Positions 17,093-27,500 are shown, counted from the stretch's first letter. The stretch is DNA of 64,000 nt from Melioribacteraceae bacterium (GCA_030584085.1 CP129490.1:3678377-3742376); one strand, 5' to 3'. The notes: generated by a model from the letters alone, not told the origin. Numbers and translations are program-made.

Positions 17093-20005
17093 TTATGGAG
17101 TTTTCTTTTGTTTACCGCGTTCTTTTTTCTCCGGAGCTTTTATTACCAGTGATTGAGTTTCGGTTACATCATTTAAAGTAATTTCAACGATATATGTTCC
17201 CGGCTGAATATAAAATAAATCATTGTCGGCTTTTTCCAACTTAATCTCTTCTTTAGAGTTTTTGTTTAATTCGTTTTTGTATTTATCTACAATTTCAGAA
17301 TCGACTGTGAAATCATATTTTACAAAGTTTAGTCCATGATCGGAATCATCAGTTAATTTTTTTATTACGAGACCACCTTCAGTTTTAATAGTTACTTTAC
17401 TTTTGCCGGTGGATTTTGAATAGAACACAAAATCAATTTCAGAAGGAAGTCTCATTGACCAATCCCAGTCAAGGCTTCCCCAATAGTCCGAATGATTAAC
17501 TTCTTTCTCAATCGGGAAAAAATGTAAATCCTTTTCGGTAATCGATTCATCAAGTTTTTGTAAATAAGAAACATCAGCAATGAAAATAGATCGTCCGTGA
17601 GTTCCCAACACCAAGTCATTATCGCGAGGATGAATGACAAGATCATGAACCGCAACGGCCGGCAAACCTTTCGAGAATGCCGAGAATGTTTTTCCGTAAT
17701 CGGTTGAAATATAAGCCGCATGATCTGTTCCGACATAAAGAATGTTGGATTTTTTCGGATCTTCTTTAATAACATTAACGGTTTCTGCGGGAAGATCATT
17801 TCCAATTTTTTCCCAAGTCTTGCCGTAATCTGTTGATCTATAAACAAGCGCATCAAAGTTATCCCAGCGATAACCATTTAAGGATGCATAAACAGTTGCT
17901 TCATCGTGATTAGATGCATCAACTCTGCTTACCCAATAATTTTGAGGAAGCGAATCGGAAATTTTTTCCCAGTTATTACCGCCGTCTTTGGTAATCCAGA
18001 TGTATCCGTCATCTGTTCCGACATAAATTAAACCAAACTTCAATGGAGATTCATCAATAGTTGTCAAGGTTCCATAAGGAACATCGCCTTTTATTCCGCC
18101 TTTGGTTAAGTCTTCGGAAATAGTATCCCAATTTTCACCTTTATCAAGTGAACGGAAAAGTTTTTGTCCGCCAAAGTAAACTATGTCTTGATTATGTTTT
18201 GATAAATGAATCGGGCTCTGCCAATTAAATCTGTGAGGTCTTTCACCAAGCGTATGTTTCGGGGTAATGTATTTCGAGTCTTCGGTAGCAGTGTTAAGTC
18301 TAAAATAGTTGCCAAATTGATAACCGGTATAAACCGTAATGTTATCTCTTGTATCGATTGCAACTTGCATTCCGTCACCACCCATAATATTCTTGAATGC
18401 ATAATGACCGGAAGCATACCAAGAGTAATCATCTTTGTTGGTTGAAGGTCCGAACCAAACTCCGTTGTCTTGGGTTCCGCCGTAAACATTGTATGGTTCA
18501 GCCATATCAACATTAACGGAATAAAATTGCCCAACCGGTGGAGTATTTGCTTTAAACCAAGTTTTGCCGTAATCATAAGTAATGTTTATACCGCCATCGT
18601 TTCCGTCAATCATGTGAGAAGGTTTTTTCGGATTGATCCATAATGCTTGATGGTCAGCATGTACATTTTCTTGATTAACAGTTTTGAAAGTTTCACCGCC
18701 ATCGGAAGAATATAAGAAAGGAACACCAAGTATATAAATTTGATAGGGATTATCGGGAGCGATTCTAATTTCACCAAAGTAATATCCATAAGTATAATAC
18801 ATGTTTTCAATGTAATCTAAGTTTGTCTTCTTCCATGTTTTGCCCGCATCGTCCGATCTGTAAACTTCTGCTCCGATGACGGGGGTATCAAACAACATGC
18901 TGTTTGCATCTTCTAAATATGCGACCAAATCGGAAGCGACAATTTCATCGTTTTTAACTTTTTCAAAAATCATATCGGCATAATATTCTTGCGGAAAATT
19001 ATGTCGATCCAAGAAATCATTCAGTTCTTTCGGATCAAGTTTTAGAAAATCATTTTTTTCTATAGTTCTTAATAAATCTTTTGTAACTGGATATTCATCT
19101 TTTTCTTCATCGCGGTGAAATTGATTGTCGAGTAAAGCATAAATTATATTTGGATTCTTTGGATAGACAGCCAATCCGATTCTGCCTATACCCTCACCGG
19201 TTGGAAATCCGCTTTCTTCTGTTGAAATTAATGACCAGCTATTTCCACCATCAATACTTTTATAAATTCCAGAAGTTTTTCCACCTTCGACAAAATTCCA
19301 AGCTCGTCGAGTACGATGCCACGAAGCTACATAAAGCACATCGGGATTTTTGGGATTGATGGATAAATCAATTATTCCGGTTTCGTCGTCAATGTATAGT
19401 GTTCTATTCCAAGTTTTTCCGCCATCAGTAGTCTTATAAATTCCACGATCTTCCGAAGGAGAATACAAAGCACCGGCGGCTGCAACCCAGAAAATATTTT
19501 GATTATCGGGATGAAGAATTATTCTTCCCGTACGATGTGTTCCTTCTAAACCAAGATGCTCCCACGTTTCGCCATCGTTCGTTGTTTTGTAAAGTCCTGT
19601 TCCGGCATAAGAAGATCGGCTTGAATTGTTTTCGCCTGTTCCAACATAAACGATATTGTTTTTCCAATCGACGGCAATATCCCCAATTGTCATAGAAGCC
19701 TGATTATCGAATAATGGTTTGAAAGAAATTCCGTTAGTTGTTGTTTTCCACAAACCACCCGAAGCATAAGAAACATAAAATTGTGTCGGATCATCGGGGT
19801 TTCCTTCAATATCAGTAACGCGTCCGCTTTGAACAACGGGACCGACATTTCGGAACTCAACATTTTTAAATGGAGAATTTTCCTGTAACTCTAATCTTTT
19901 TTCATATCCGCTTAATCGTGCCTCGGCAGATGTTGGGGGAATGGGGTTTGTATTTTGTGCAAACAAAATTATGGTTACAAATAATAGAATAAAAAATCGG
20001 CTCAT
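17093..20005 (-). CDS. Secreted BNR/Asp-box beta-propeller protein (sortilin/xyloglucanase-like repeats)
   Basis: 970 residues with signal peptide MSRFFILLFVTIILFAQ. About ten Asp-box turns of type S-x-D-x-G-x-T-W are visible: TNDGETW, TDGGKTW, SIDGGNSW, SDDAGKTW, SSDGGETF, TYDYGKTW, SLDKGENW, TKDGGNNW, STDYGKTW and STDYGKTF. This predicts one or two large propellers. An Asp/Glu-rich helical insert occurs near residues 290-350. The C-terminal 130 residues form a beta domain and end in a lysine-rich tail (KERGKQKKTP), with no sorting domain. Such proteins are often labelled glycosyl hydrolase, but no catalytic residues can be assigned by eye. RBS AAAGGAAAAC precedes the ATG. Confidence 0.88.
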   Translation of the reverse strand: MSRFFILLFVTIILFAQNTNPIPPTSAEARLSGYEKRLELQENSPFKNVEFRNVGPVVQSGRVTDIEGNPDDPTQFYVSYASGGLWKTTTNGISFKPLFDNQASMTIGDIAVDWKNNIVYVGTGENNSSRSSYAGTGLYKTTNDGETWEHLGLEGTHRTGRIILHPDNQNIFWVAAAGALYSPSEDRGIYKTTDGGKTWNRTLYIDDETGIIDLSINPKNPDVLYVASWHRTRRAWNFVEGGKTSGIYKSIDGGNSWSLISTEESGFPTGEGIGRIGLAVYPKNPNIIYALLDNQFHRDEEKDEYPVTKDLLRTIEKNDFLKLDPKELNDFLDRHNFPQEYYADMIFEKVKNDEIVASDLVAYLEDANSMLFDTPVIGAEVYRSDDAGKTWKKTNLDYIENMYYTYGYYFGEIRIAPDNPYQIYILGVPFLYSSDGGETFKTVNQENVHADHQALWINPKKPSHMIDGNDGGINITYDYGKTWFKANTPPVGQFYSVNVDMAEPYNVYGGTQDNGVWFGPSTNKDDYSWYASGHYAFKNIMGGDGMQVAIDTRDNITVYTGYQFGNYFRLNTATEDSKYITPKHTLGERPHRFNWQSPIHLSKHNQDIVYFGGQKLFRSLDKGENWDTISEDLTKGGIKGDVPYGTLTTIDESPLKFGLIYVGTDDGYIWITKDGGNNWEKISDSLPQNYWVSRVDASNHDEATVYASLNGYRWDNFDALVYRSTDYGKTWEKIGNDLPAETVNVIKEDPKKSNILYVGTDHAAYISTDYGKTFSAFSKGLPAVAVHDLVIHPRDNDLVLGTHGRSIFIADVSYLQKLDESITEKDLHFFPIEKEVNHSDYWGSLDWDWSMRLPSEIDFVFYSKSTGKSKVTIKTEGGLVIKKLTDDSDHGLNFVKYDFTVDSEIVDKYKNELNKNSKEEIKLEKADNDLFYIQPGTYIVEITLNDVTETQSLVIKAPEKKERGKQKKTP

Positions 20006-20079
20006 TTAGTTTTCCTTTATGCGTGTGGGATTAAGATTCTAAATTTCTTGAAAGATGGGGTGAATATCAAATAGCAATT

Positions 20080-20136
20080 GCCGCCAACGTTGAAGGTTAA
20101 AAGCAAGTGACCTTCAACGTTTCGCTTTTGTGCGGC
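20080..20136 (-). terminator. Long hairpin after the PQQ-propeller gene
   Basis: The inner stem pairs AACGTTGAAGGT with ACCTTCAACGTT, and GCCGC pairs with GCGGC at the base. It begins 3 bases beyond the stop codon of the gene at 20140-21702. It is the likely transcript end for the two sorting-domain genes to its right. Confidence 0.6.
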
Positions 20137-20139
20137 TTC

Positions 20140-21702
20140 TTATTTTATCAACATCATCTTACGGCTCAATTTTGTTTGTGGTGTTTCTAAAATGTAAAAA
20201 TATACTCCTGTACTTATGCTTTTATTATCAAATACATACTCATAACTTCCCGCTTCTTTTTCTCCGTAAAAGAGGATCTCTATCTCTTGTCCTAGTAAGT
20301 TATAAATAGAAAGTTTTGCTTTGCTTTTTTCCGGCAGACTGAATTTAATTGTTGTGCTTGGGTTAAACGGGTTTGGGTAGTTTTGTTCTAGCTTATATTC
20401 ACTAGGTAGTTCTTCTTCTTTTACTGAATTTGGGTTGTCTTTTATTGCAATTAGATTTTTTTGATTATTTGCTGACAAGGACTGAAGGTGTGTGCCAATA
20501 TATAGCGTCCCATCTGAACCTATAGCGGGACAAGAATCATACTCATACCCCCCCAAATCAAATTTCCATAGTGGTTCACCACTCTTGTCTAAACAGTAAA
20601 AATATTTGCCCGATGCAGAACCAAAATAAATTTTGCCCTCCGCGTCGCAAACTAAGCCATGGTTTATGTGAGTGTCCGGCCATAAAAATTCAGGATCGAT
20701 CACATATTTCCAATTTAAATTGCCAGAATAATCTAATGATAATATTACACTAATATCTTTCCCTATCTCAAAATCATACTCTAATGAGTAAAAAATAATA
20801 TTTCCTTCAAAATCTATTGTGGGTGCTGAAAAATTAAAATGAGTTCTAACCGGATAACTCCACCGAAGTGAACCATCAGTGTAAAAACTAAACAAGCTGT
20901 AGTTATCAAGAGTATCACGTCCCAAAACATATATATTGCCTTCATTATCCACCAATGGCACTTCAAAGGGTAAGTTGTTAAATTTCTTTCGCCAAATTAA
21001 ATTTCCAAGCGTATCGATCGCATTTAAATAATTGTACATATTGGGTTGATTGATGATGCCGGTATTTACATATAATACATCTCCTTCTGGTGAAAACGAT
21101 ATTAAGTGATCTACCATTCCATCATAATAATGCTTGGAAATTGTAACCCCATTAGAAGCATTTATTATATGTAGCGTATCTTTTCCAGCATAGAATATTT
21201 TTCCGCTCTTGCTAATCGATATATTATATTGAAAGCCTGAAGTGATTGGTCTTTTCCATTTCAATAAGCCATCATAACTTAAAGCATAAAGCGAATACCC
21301 AGCAGCAGAGCCAAAATATACAGTGCTATCATATCCAACGGTAGGGCCAAGATTTGTCGGTCCACTATGTCCAGTACGATATTTCCAATGGAGTTCCCCG
21401 GTGGGCGTTACTGAATAAAAAGCATTTGAACTATCAAAAGTGGCCGCACGTGTTCCAACGTAAAGCATATCATTATATCCAATTACCGGGCCATACAAAA
21501 CGCCTAAGGGTATATCTTTGCGCCATATTACATTCGCCGTTTTTGGTCCAACAAATTCAGATCTGCCTGTACCTTGTGCATCTCCTCGTAAAATGGGCCA
21601 GGGCGAATCTGCCAGCGAAGGCCAAGGAATTTTCTCCTGAGTTTGGGAAAAACATGTGTTTATCACGAAGAACATAAAAGTCATCATAAATATTTTTATC
21701 AT
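20140..21702 (-). CDS. Secreted PQQ-like beta-propeller protein with type IX sorting domain
   Basis: 520 residues. Signal peptide about 1-20 (IKIFMMTFMFFVINTCFSQ). Six to eight propeller blades of the PQQ/quinoprotein type follow, marked by recurring GxLxWKY or GxLxWxxP strands (GELHWKYRTGHSG, GLLKWKRPI, GNLIWRKKF, GSLRWSYPV, GNLNWKYVI and GEPLWKFDLGG) and by YVGT, YFGS or YIGT turns. The early WPILRGDAQGTGRSE is the usual opening of this family. The C-terminus is a sorting domain (EQNYPNPFNPSTTI to SRKMMLIK). Probably a surface or released binding protein. A run of seven G residues on the coding strand (20548-20554) is in frame here. Confidence 0.9.
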   Translation of the reverse strand: MIKIFMMTFMFFVINTCFSQTQEKIPWPSLADSPWPILRGDAQGTGRSEFVGPKTANVIWRKDIPLGVLYGPVIGYNDMLYVGTRAATFDSSNAFYSVTPTGELHWKYRTGHSGPTNLGPTVGYDSTVYFGSAAGYSLYALSYDGLLKWKRPITSGFQYNISISKSGKIFYAGKDTLHIINASNGVTISKHYYDGMVDHLISFSPEGDVLYVNTGIINQPNMYNYLNAIDTLGNLIWRKKFNNLPFEVPLVDNEGNIYVLGRDTLDNYSLFSFYTDGSLRWSYPVRTHFNFSAPTIDFEGNIIFYSLEYDFEIGKDISVILSLDYSGNLNWKYVIDPEFLWPDTHINHGLVCDAEGKIYFGSASGKYFYCLDKSGEPLWKFDLGGYEYDSCPAIGSDGTLYIGTHLQSLSANNQKNLIAIKDNPNSVKEEELPSEYKLEQNYPNPFNPSTTIKFSLPEKSKAKLSIYNLLGQEIEILFYGEKEAGSYEYVFDNKSISTGVYFYILETPQTKLSRKMMLIK

Positions 21703-21762
21703 TATACAACCCCAATATTTATTTGGGCACGCAGTTTTACCTGCATGCCCATTTTACCAATA

Positions 21763-22885
21763 TTATTTTATTAATATAAGTTTTCTTGACTCGGTATATT
21801 TACCTGCGCTTATTCTATATATATAAATTCCGCTCGGTAGATTTTCAGCATTGAAGTTCGTTCTGTAAATACCTGCAGGTTCAATCTCATTTACCAATTC
21901 TGCAACCTCTTCCCCTAAAGTATTAAACACCTTCAGAGTTACATGTTCATCGCTTGGAATCGAATAAGATATGGTTGTCGTTGGATTGAATGGATTTGGA
22001 TAATTCTGTAATAAAGTAAAGTTATAATCAGTCTTTTCCTGATTCCCCTCCTTTGCAGGGACAACCTTTATTGATGCTGTTTGGGTAAACTGGGATTCAC
22101 GAACACCATTAACAGCGACCATCTTATAATATAGTGTTAACATATTGCCAGAAGCAAACTCCCAATCTATCCAATTAGTTGCTCCAGCACTTATTGTAGC
22201 AACTTTAGAAAAAGGGCCGAAACTAGAAGTCCCTCTATAAATAGCATATCCAGTAACAAAATCATACGGACTGGCAGAATGACCCCATGTTAATTTTGGA
22301 TGATTATTATATATGCTCAGATCAAAATTATCTGGTTGAAGTGGTTCAAACTCTTCGCTGCTATAACCAGTTCCTGGCTGCAATGACCAAATTTTCGCAT
22401 CAAGGGGCACTTCATTTTTTGTACTTCTTCTATAAAATTTATTATCGTCTACACTATAATCTAGTATTAAATCTGCCTGGAAATTTTCCGGCAATGTTGA
22501 GGTTCGATAATCAAGATAAAAGAATTTCTTTACAGTAGAGCCAATTTTTGCTATTACTTTATACTGACCAAGTGCGTATACATGCTGACCGGATGGATTA
22601 ACCCACACCGATGACCAAAGAACTTTAAAATTACTTGTTTGAGAAGATCCGTTATAAGAAGTAGTCAGGTTATGCAAATCATAATTCGGGTATGAATGAG
22701 CATCCCAGCAAAGAGTATTGGGAACTAATTCAAGTGTGATTGTGATATTGGAATTCGAAGAATTATCAGTAATATAAAATATTAATTCTCCTGCCTCCAA
22801 TGGAATTGATTGAGCTTTTACCGAAGAGAAATTACCCCCCCCCCCATAAAAGAATTAATAGTAACAATGCTAAGTACTTTTTCAT
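21763..22885 (-). CDS. Secreted sorting-domain protein, out of frame at a poly-G tract in its signal peptide
   Basis: The natural start is the ATG at 22885, with GGGAG 8 bases upstream and a leader MKKYLALLLLILLWGGG. The leader runs into 11 consecutive G residues (22835-22845). With 11 G the leader meets TAA straight after the tract. With 10 or 13 G it would read on as NFSSVKAQSIPLEAGEL into a 345-residue body that is open to 21763. The body holds a fibronectin-like stretch (YRGTSSFGPFSKVAT) and a sorting domain (LQNYPNPFNPTTTI to SRKLILIK). The only in-frame start downstream of the tract is a TTG without a leader. Function unknown. Switching by slippage or a sequencing miscount both fit. Confidence 0.85.
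22835..22845 (-). repeat. Homopolymer of 11 G (coding strand) in a signal peptide
   Basis: Eleven C on the plus strand, the longest G/C homopolymer that I noticed in the window, in an AT-rich genome. It falls between codons 14 and 18 of the gene starting at 22885. One base fewer restores the frame. Confidence 0.95.
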
Positions 22886-23163
22886 CTTACATCTCCCTAG
22901 TTATTAATATTGTAATTGTCTGTCCCACGACAATAGTAAAATGCAACAATATTAAATTACTGTCAAGTTAATTTCTTTATATCGCATTGTTTTTAATTGA
23001 AGTTGTTGGACATTGTGTCTGTTTTTTTGTGCACTAACGCAACCACAATGATAAAGGTCAGCGATTACAAACCCACATCCATGCAGTTAAATTTTGATGG
23101 TAACAAATTTCATCAACACGAAAATTTTTTGAAGGTACAATTCAGTGGTTGATTCTTTAGAAA

Positions 23164-23889
23164 TCAAATTTTATCAATAAAATAAGGCAGCATTACTCGC
23201 CAAGTAGGCCAATCGTGACGCATATCGGTTCCCCACAAATCCAACCAATGCGGGATACTTTTTGCGTTAAGTATATTTGATAATTGCTTTGAAGATTCCG
23301 GATCTTCGTACGCACCTTGTCCGGATGCAATCACAATTGTACTTTTTCTCATTTGTTCAAGCATTGTGTGATTACTGATCTTTGGTAAAAAATCTACTGG
23401 AGAATTGTAGTAACAATGATCGTCGTAATAATCTCTTATATAATATTTGATATCATAAACACCGCTCATAGCAATAACACCGCTAAAAATATCAGGTCTT
23501 CTGAAAAAGAAATTTGCAGCGTGGTACGCACCAACGGAAGCACCGGCTGTTACGATGGGAACTAATCCGTTTGCGTGTGTTTGAATGAACGGAATAACTT
23601 CTGAAATAATATAGTTATTAAATTGTCCGTGACGAATCGAGCGATGTCCTGACTCAATCTTGTTGTTTAGAAGACATTCGTTGTTAACAGTATTAACACA
23701 GACAACTTTTATTTTACCGGTGTTAATATGTTGGGCAATGGAATCAATCAGGTGAAATCTTTCGTATTCCAGAAAATCCGCAGCGGCAGTGGGAAAAAGT
23801 AGAAGCGTGTAACCGTAATGACCATAAACAGCGATTTCCATTTCTTTGTATAATGATCGACTGTACCACTTGTGGATTTCTCTGTGCAT
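23164..23889 (-). CDS. Putative esterase of the alpha/beta-hydrolase fold
   Basis: 241 residues, cytoplasmic (no leader). The nucleophile elbow is GASVGAYHA with Ser in the middle. The C-terminal DMRHDWPTW supplies the likely catalytic His, and an acidic residue in ASGQGAYEDPE is a candidate third member. The layout matches the putative esterase family (esterase D-like, Fes/enterochelin esterase group), and LLLFPTAAADFLEYE occupies the oxyanion-loop position. Substrate unknown. The gene stands alone, with 118 bases to the next stop codon leftward in the window's numbering and about 280 bases of AT-rich, gene-free DNA upstream (22886-23163 on its other side). Confidence 0.88.
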   Translation of the reverse strand: MHREIHKWYSRSLYKEMEIAVYGHYGYTLLLFPTAAADFLEYERFHLIDSIAQHINTGKIKVVCVNTVNNECLLNNKIESGHRSIRHGQFNNYIISEVIPFIQTHANGLVPIVTAGASVGAYHAANFFFRRPDIFSGVIAMSGVYDIKYYIRDYYDDHCYYNSPVDFLPKISNHTMLEQMRKSTIVIASGQGAYEDPESSKQLSNILNAKSIPHWLDLWGTDMRHDWPTWRVMLPYFIDKI

Positions 23890-23991
23890 TAAGGTCTCGG
23901 TTTAAATAACTAACTAAATTATTTTATTTGAGGTTAGAAAGCAATTATAAAATGAAGTGAATACACAGATTGTATTCACTTCACAATTTTT

Positions 23992-24840
23992 TTATAAAAA
24001 CGTATAAGTAATTCCTAATTGTAACCCCTGTCTCATCTGCGCGGTAGGTGATTGAATTCTATCATATATTAAAAGATAAGTTAAGTTCACGTTTAGCCAA
24101 TTATTAACTTTGGCCGTAATCAAATTATCCCATCTTACATCCCAAGTATCGAAGCGATCGAAAGCAGAAAACAAACTCAACTTTGAAACATAACCAACAT
24201 TTTCATCTAACTGTAATTTAAGATCTGTTACACTTTCAATACCGGTTTCGAACTTGAAAGATTCCAATTCGTTTGGTGTTTCCGGATCATCCGAATATCC
24301 TCGGAATTGATCCGTAATTGTTTCTTTGAATGCAAAACCAAGTCTTGTTTGTACATTGGGATTATGATCATAAGTAAAACCGATTGATTGTGTTATATAG
24401 CCTGGGTCAAAGAAATTTGATATTTCAACCTTTCCAAGATCGGTGTAATCATAACCGGTTGTAATCTGAGTTAAAATTGTATTGCTTATATATGGATCAA
24501 CAACCCAACCAATATGATATGAAAAAACTGATTCCATGAAGAGTTCATTGTCGGTGAGTTTTGTTTCTGCACTGCCAAGCTTTGTTTGCCCATATGCAGC
24601 TTTAAGATCGTTTTTGAAAGTCCAATCAAGTGTTTTGTAATTTGCTAAAAACCTTCCGGTTAAAGTCCAAGCCAATGAGTTCTCTCCGCCCTTAGTCCAA
24701 TTACTAAATGCTATTTGAGAAATGTTTAACCCGGAAACTATAGAGGGGGTCCATTTATTTAGTGTAGAATCCGGCGCATCCTGAGCGGATATTTTTGAAA
24801 TAAATAATATAAAAAATAATAAAAGGTAAATTCTTTTCAT
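23992..24840 (-). CDS. DUF3078-type outer-membrane protein
   Basis: 282 residues from the ATG at 24840, chosen over an in-frame start 11 codons upstream because GGAG lies 6 bases before it and the leader MKRIYLLLFFILFISKISAQ follows directly. The mature N-terminus contains SQIAFSNWTKGGENSLAWT, the hallmark of a Bacteroidota family of unknown function (DUF3078). The remainder is about twelve amphipathic strands ending QGLQLGITYTFL, so a beta barrel is likely. Its role is not known. It is divergent from the small gene at 25029. Confidence 0.87.
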   Translation of the reverse strand: MKRIYLLLFFILFISKISAQDAPDSTLNKWTPSIVSGLNISQIAFSNWTKGGENSLAWTLTGRFLANYKTLDWTFKNDLKAAYGQTKLGSAETKLTDNELFMESVFSYHIGWVVDPYISNTILTQITTGYDYTDLGKVEISNFFDPGYITQSIGFTYDHNPNVQTRLGFAFKETITDQFRGYSDDPETPNELESFKFETGIESVTDLKLQLDENVGYVSKLSLFSAFDRFDTWDVRWDNLITAKVNNWLNVNLTYLLIYDRIQSPTAQMRQGLQLGITYTFL

Positions 24841-25028
24841 GTTTAACTCCGTATTTGATAAATATTTATGCAAACTTAAATAAAAAATTGATCATTAATC
24901 GCATTGAATTGGAAACAAACGATGGTGTAAATCGGTTTCATTTTTTTGAATAAGACCACGTTCATTCTGTATATTTCAAGTTCACTTTGAACGAAAAATT
25001 TCTTTTCAAATAAATAAAGGAAACGATA

Positions 25029-25382
25029 ATGAAAAAACTTCAGAAATTTATTTTACCCGCATTAATTGTGGCGGCGATCGCCATAATGTACTTTGGATAT
25101 TTTGCCCCAAGAGATGGTTTGGGATCATTTTCGAATTTTGACCCGAATAGTCATGCATCTCAAGAGATAGTTGTTAAGTATCTTGACGAGAAAGGAATTA
25201 CATTAGATAGACAAGCAGGCTCTTCGGTTTTCTATGTTGTTGATGGCGACGGAGTAGAAATGTTAGTAAACGGACCGGCTTCTCTTCCGCCGGGAATGGA
25301 TGCTTATCCTTCTATTATTTTAGTTGGACATCTTTCGGGACGCAACAGTTTTCACGCACATGATGTTAGACTCAGGAATTAA
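25029..25382 (+). CDS. Small membrane-anchored protein, possibly a CcmE-like OB fold
   Basis: 117 residues. A single N-terminal hydrophobic segment (about 7-25) is followed by a small beta-rich domain: [52 protein letters not shown]. The last strand pattern (VGHLS...FHAHDVRL) resembles the end of the haem-chaperone CcmE OB fold, but the resemblance is loose and no other ccm gene is nearby. A good ribosome-binding site (AAGGAAACGATA) precedes the ATG, so it is a real gene. Function unproven. Confidence 0.72.
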   Translation: MKKLQKFILPALIVAAIAIMYFGYFAPRDGLGSFSNFDPNSHASQEIVVKYLDEKGITLDRQAGSSVFYVVDGDGVEMLVNGPASLPPGMDAYPSIILVGHLSGRNSFHAHDVRLRN

Positions 25383-25397
25383 ATCAGACACGGGAAA

Positions 25398-25427
25398 GAG
25401 TAAGATATATTATCTTGCTCTTTTTTT
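25398..25427 (+). terminator. Intrinsic terminator
   Basis: Stem GAGTAAGATA with TATCTTGCTC (one G-U pair), loop TAT, then seven T. It ends the small gene at 25029 and lies only 8 bases before the uvrB start, so uvrB transcription must begin inside or near it, or pass through it. Confidence 0.85.
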
Positions 25428-25435
25428 ATAAATCT

Positions 25436-27454
25436 ATGAATAACTTCGAACTTTCTTCAGATTATAAACCAACAGGCGATCAACCAAGAGCAATTGCCGA
25501 GTTATCGCAAGGTTTATTGCGAGGTGATAAACATCAGGTCTTGTTAGGTGTAACCGGAAGCGGTAAAACGTTTACAATGTCCAATGTTATTAGGAATATT
25601 AATCGACCTACCCTGATAATTTCTCACAATAAAACATTAGCTGCTCAGCTGTATTCCGAATTCAAAGCATTCTTCCCCAATAATGCTGTAGAGTTTTTTA
25701 TTAGTTACTATGATTACTATCAGCCAGAAGCGTATGTGGTTAAGAAAGATTTATATATAGAAAAAGATTTTTCAATAAACGAAGAAATCGACCGACTCAG
25801 ATTAAAAGCAACTACTTCTTTAATTGAAGGAAGAAATGATGTAATAATCATAGCTAGCGTTAGTTCAATTTATGGAATCGGAGCGCCGGATGAATATGCA
25901 AGACAAATCCTTTTTCTAAAAAAGGGAGAGTCGATTGAACGAAAAAAACTTTTAAGAAAGCTTATAGATATTTATTATACAAGAAACGATGCCGAGTTTA
26001 CAAGAGGAACGTTTCGAGCCCGAGGCGATGTAATAGAAGTTATTCCGGCTTATCAAAACGAAGAAGCAGTAAGAATAGAACTCTGGGGAGACGAAATAGA
26101 AAAACTTTCTATTATTGATTCAATTACCGGAGAGGTACTCAAAGAAGTTGACTCAATTCCAATCTATCCGGCTAAATATTTCGTGACAAATAAAGATCAA
26201 GTGAGACGAGCAATTGTTGATATAGAAGCAGAACTAAAAGAGCGCTTAGAATATTTCTGGTCACAAGAAAAATATTTAGAAGCACAACGTTTAGAGCAAA
26301 GAACACGTTATGATATTGAAATGATAAAAGAACTAGGTTATTGTTCCGGTATTGAAAATTATTCGCGTCATATGGATGGAAGACCTGCCGGATCCCGTCC
26401 GTCTTGTTTGTTTGATTACTTTCCCAAAGATTATCTTTTAATAGTTGACGAATCACACGTTACCATTCCGCAAATTAGAGGAATGTATCTCGGAGACCGA
26501 TCGAGAAAAGAAGTCTTGGTTGAACACGGATTCAGACTTCCATCTGCGATGGATAATCGACCTCTTAAGTTTGAGGAATTTCAAGGACTTACAAACCAGG
26601 TAATTTATGTTAGCGCTACACCCGGCGATTATGAATTTGAGCAATCGAAAGGAACTTATGTTGAACAAATAATTCGCCCAACCGGTTTGCTCGATCCGCA
26701 AATTGAAGTTCGCCCAATTAAGGGACAGATTGATGATCTTATCGGCGAAATAAGAAAAAGAGTTGTTCTAAAGGAAAGAATTTTAGTTACAACGTTAACA
26801 AAAAAAATGGCTGAGGATTTAACGGACTATCTTGATAAACTGAATATAAATGTACGATATATTCACAGTGATATAGATGCACTCGAACGTGTTGAAATCA
26901 TTCGTGATTTACGCATCGGTGATTTTGATGTGCTTGTCGGTGTTAACTTATTAAGAGAAGGACTCGATCTCCCCGAAGTTTCTCTAGTTGCAATTATTGA
27001 TGCCGACAAAGAAGGATTTTTACGAAGCGAGAGATCATTAATGCAAACTGCCGGAAGAACCGCGCGTAACGTTAACGGAAAGGTAATTATGTATGCCGAC
27101 GTAATTACCAATTCAATGAAAAAAACAATTGATGAAACCGAACGAAGAAGAAAAATACAGTTAGAATACAACGAAGAACACGGTATTACACCCCAAACAA
27201 TTTTAAAGAGTCGTGAACAAATTATGTCCGGCACATCAATAGCCGACATTCGCAAAAAAGATAAAGAAAAAGAAGAAGCATCGTTCACAAGAGTTGCCGA
27301 ACCGGTCATTAGATACATGACGCAAGATCAAAGAAAAGAATTAATAGAACAGATGCGTGAAGAAATGCACAATGCCGCAAAAGATTTGGAATTTGAAAAA
27401 GCCGCTTCACTTAGAGATGAGATTTCTAAGTTGGAGAAGATGATTAAATCATAA
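25436..27454 (+). CDS. uvrB: Excinuclease ABC subunit B
   Basis: 672 residues from the ATG at 25436; a longer frame would start inside the terminator. UvrB loads on damaged DNA with UvrA and recruits UvrC for nucleotide excision repair. It shows Walker [11 protein letters not shown], the damage-probing beta-hairpin [11 protein letters not shown], the DExx box VDESHVT, helicase motif V/VI regions ([22 protein letters not shown]) and a C-terminal UVR coiled coil ([14 protein letters not shown]). Complete, of normal length, with no changed residues noticed. No clear Shine-Dalgarno site lies upstream. Confidence 0.98.
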   Translation: MNNFELSSDYKPTGDQPRAIAELSQGLLRGDKHQVLLGVTGSGKTFTMSNVIRNINRPTLIISHNKTLAAQLYSEFKAFFPNNAVEFFISYYDYYQPEAYVVKKDLYIEKDFSINEEIDRLRLKATTSLIEGRNDVIIIASVSSIYGIGAPDEYARQILFLKKGESIERKKLLRKLIDIYYTRNDAEFTRGTFRARGDVIEVIPAYQNEEAVRIELWGDEIEKLSIIDSITGEVLKEVDSIPIYPAKYFVTNKDQVRRAIVDIEAELKERLEYFWSQEKYLEAQRLEQRTRYDIEMIKELGYCSGIENYSRHMDGRPAGSRPSCLFDYFPKDYLLIVDESHVTIPQIRGMYLGDRSRKEVLVEHGFRLPSAMDNRPLKFEEFQGLTNQVIYVSATPGDYEFEQSKGTYVEQIIRPTGLLDPQIEVRPIKGQIDDLIGEIRKRVVLKERILVTTLTKKMAEDLTDYLDKLNINVRYIHSDIDALERVEIIRDLRIGDFDVLVGVNLLREGLDLPEVSLVAIIDADKEGFLRSERSLMQTAGRTARNVNGKVIMYADVITNSMKKTIDETERRRKIQLEYNEEHGITPQTILKSREQIMSGTSIADIRKKDKEKEEASFTRVAEPVIRYMTQDQRKELIEQMREEMHNAAKDLEFEKAASLRDEISKLEKMIKS

Positions 27455-27500
27455 CTTGACATTGCGTGCGGGATTGCGTACGTTGGTGACGGAGGAAAAA

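Noticed and set aside
17093..20005. Calling the BNR-repeat protein a glycosyl hydrolase
   Set aside because: Asp boxes alone do not show catalysis, and no catalytic pair could be assigned.
22886..23163. A tRNA or decayed gene in the 278-base gap
   Set aside because: No cloverleaf, no codon-like periodicity and no motif found; treated as plain AT-rich spacer.
26863..27318. A 151-codon minus-strand frame inside uvrB
   Set aside because: It overlaps the conserved helicase motifs of uvrB and has no leader, motif or ribosome-binding site.
27455..27500. An upstream extension of the antitoxin
   Set aside because: The GGAGG site and the canonical MKTITATEAR start fix the ATG at 27501.
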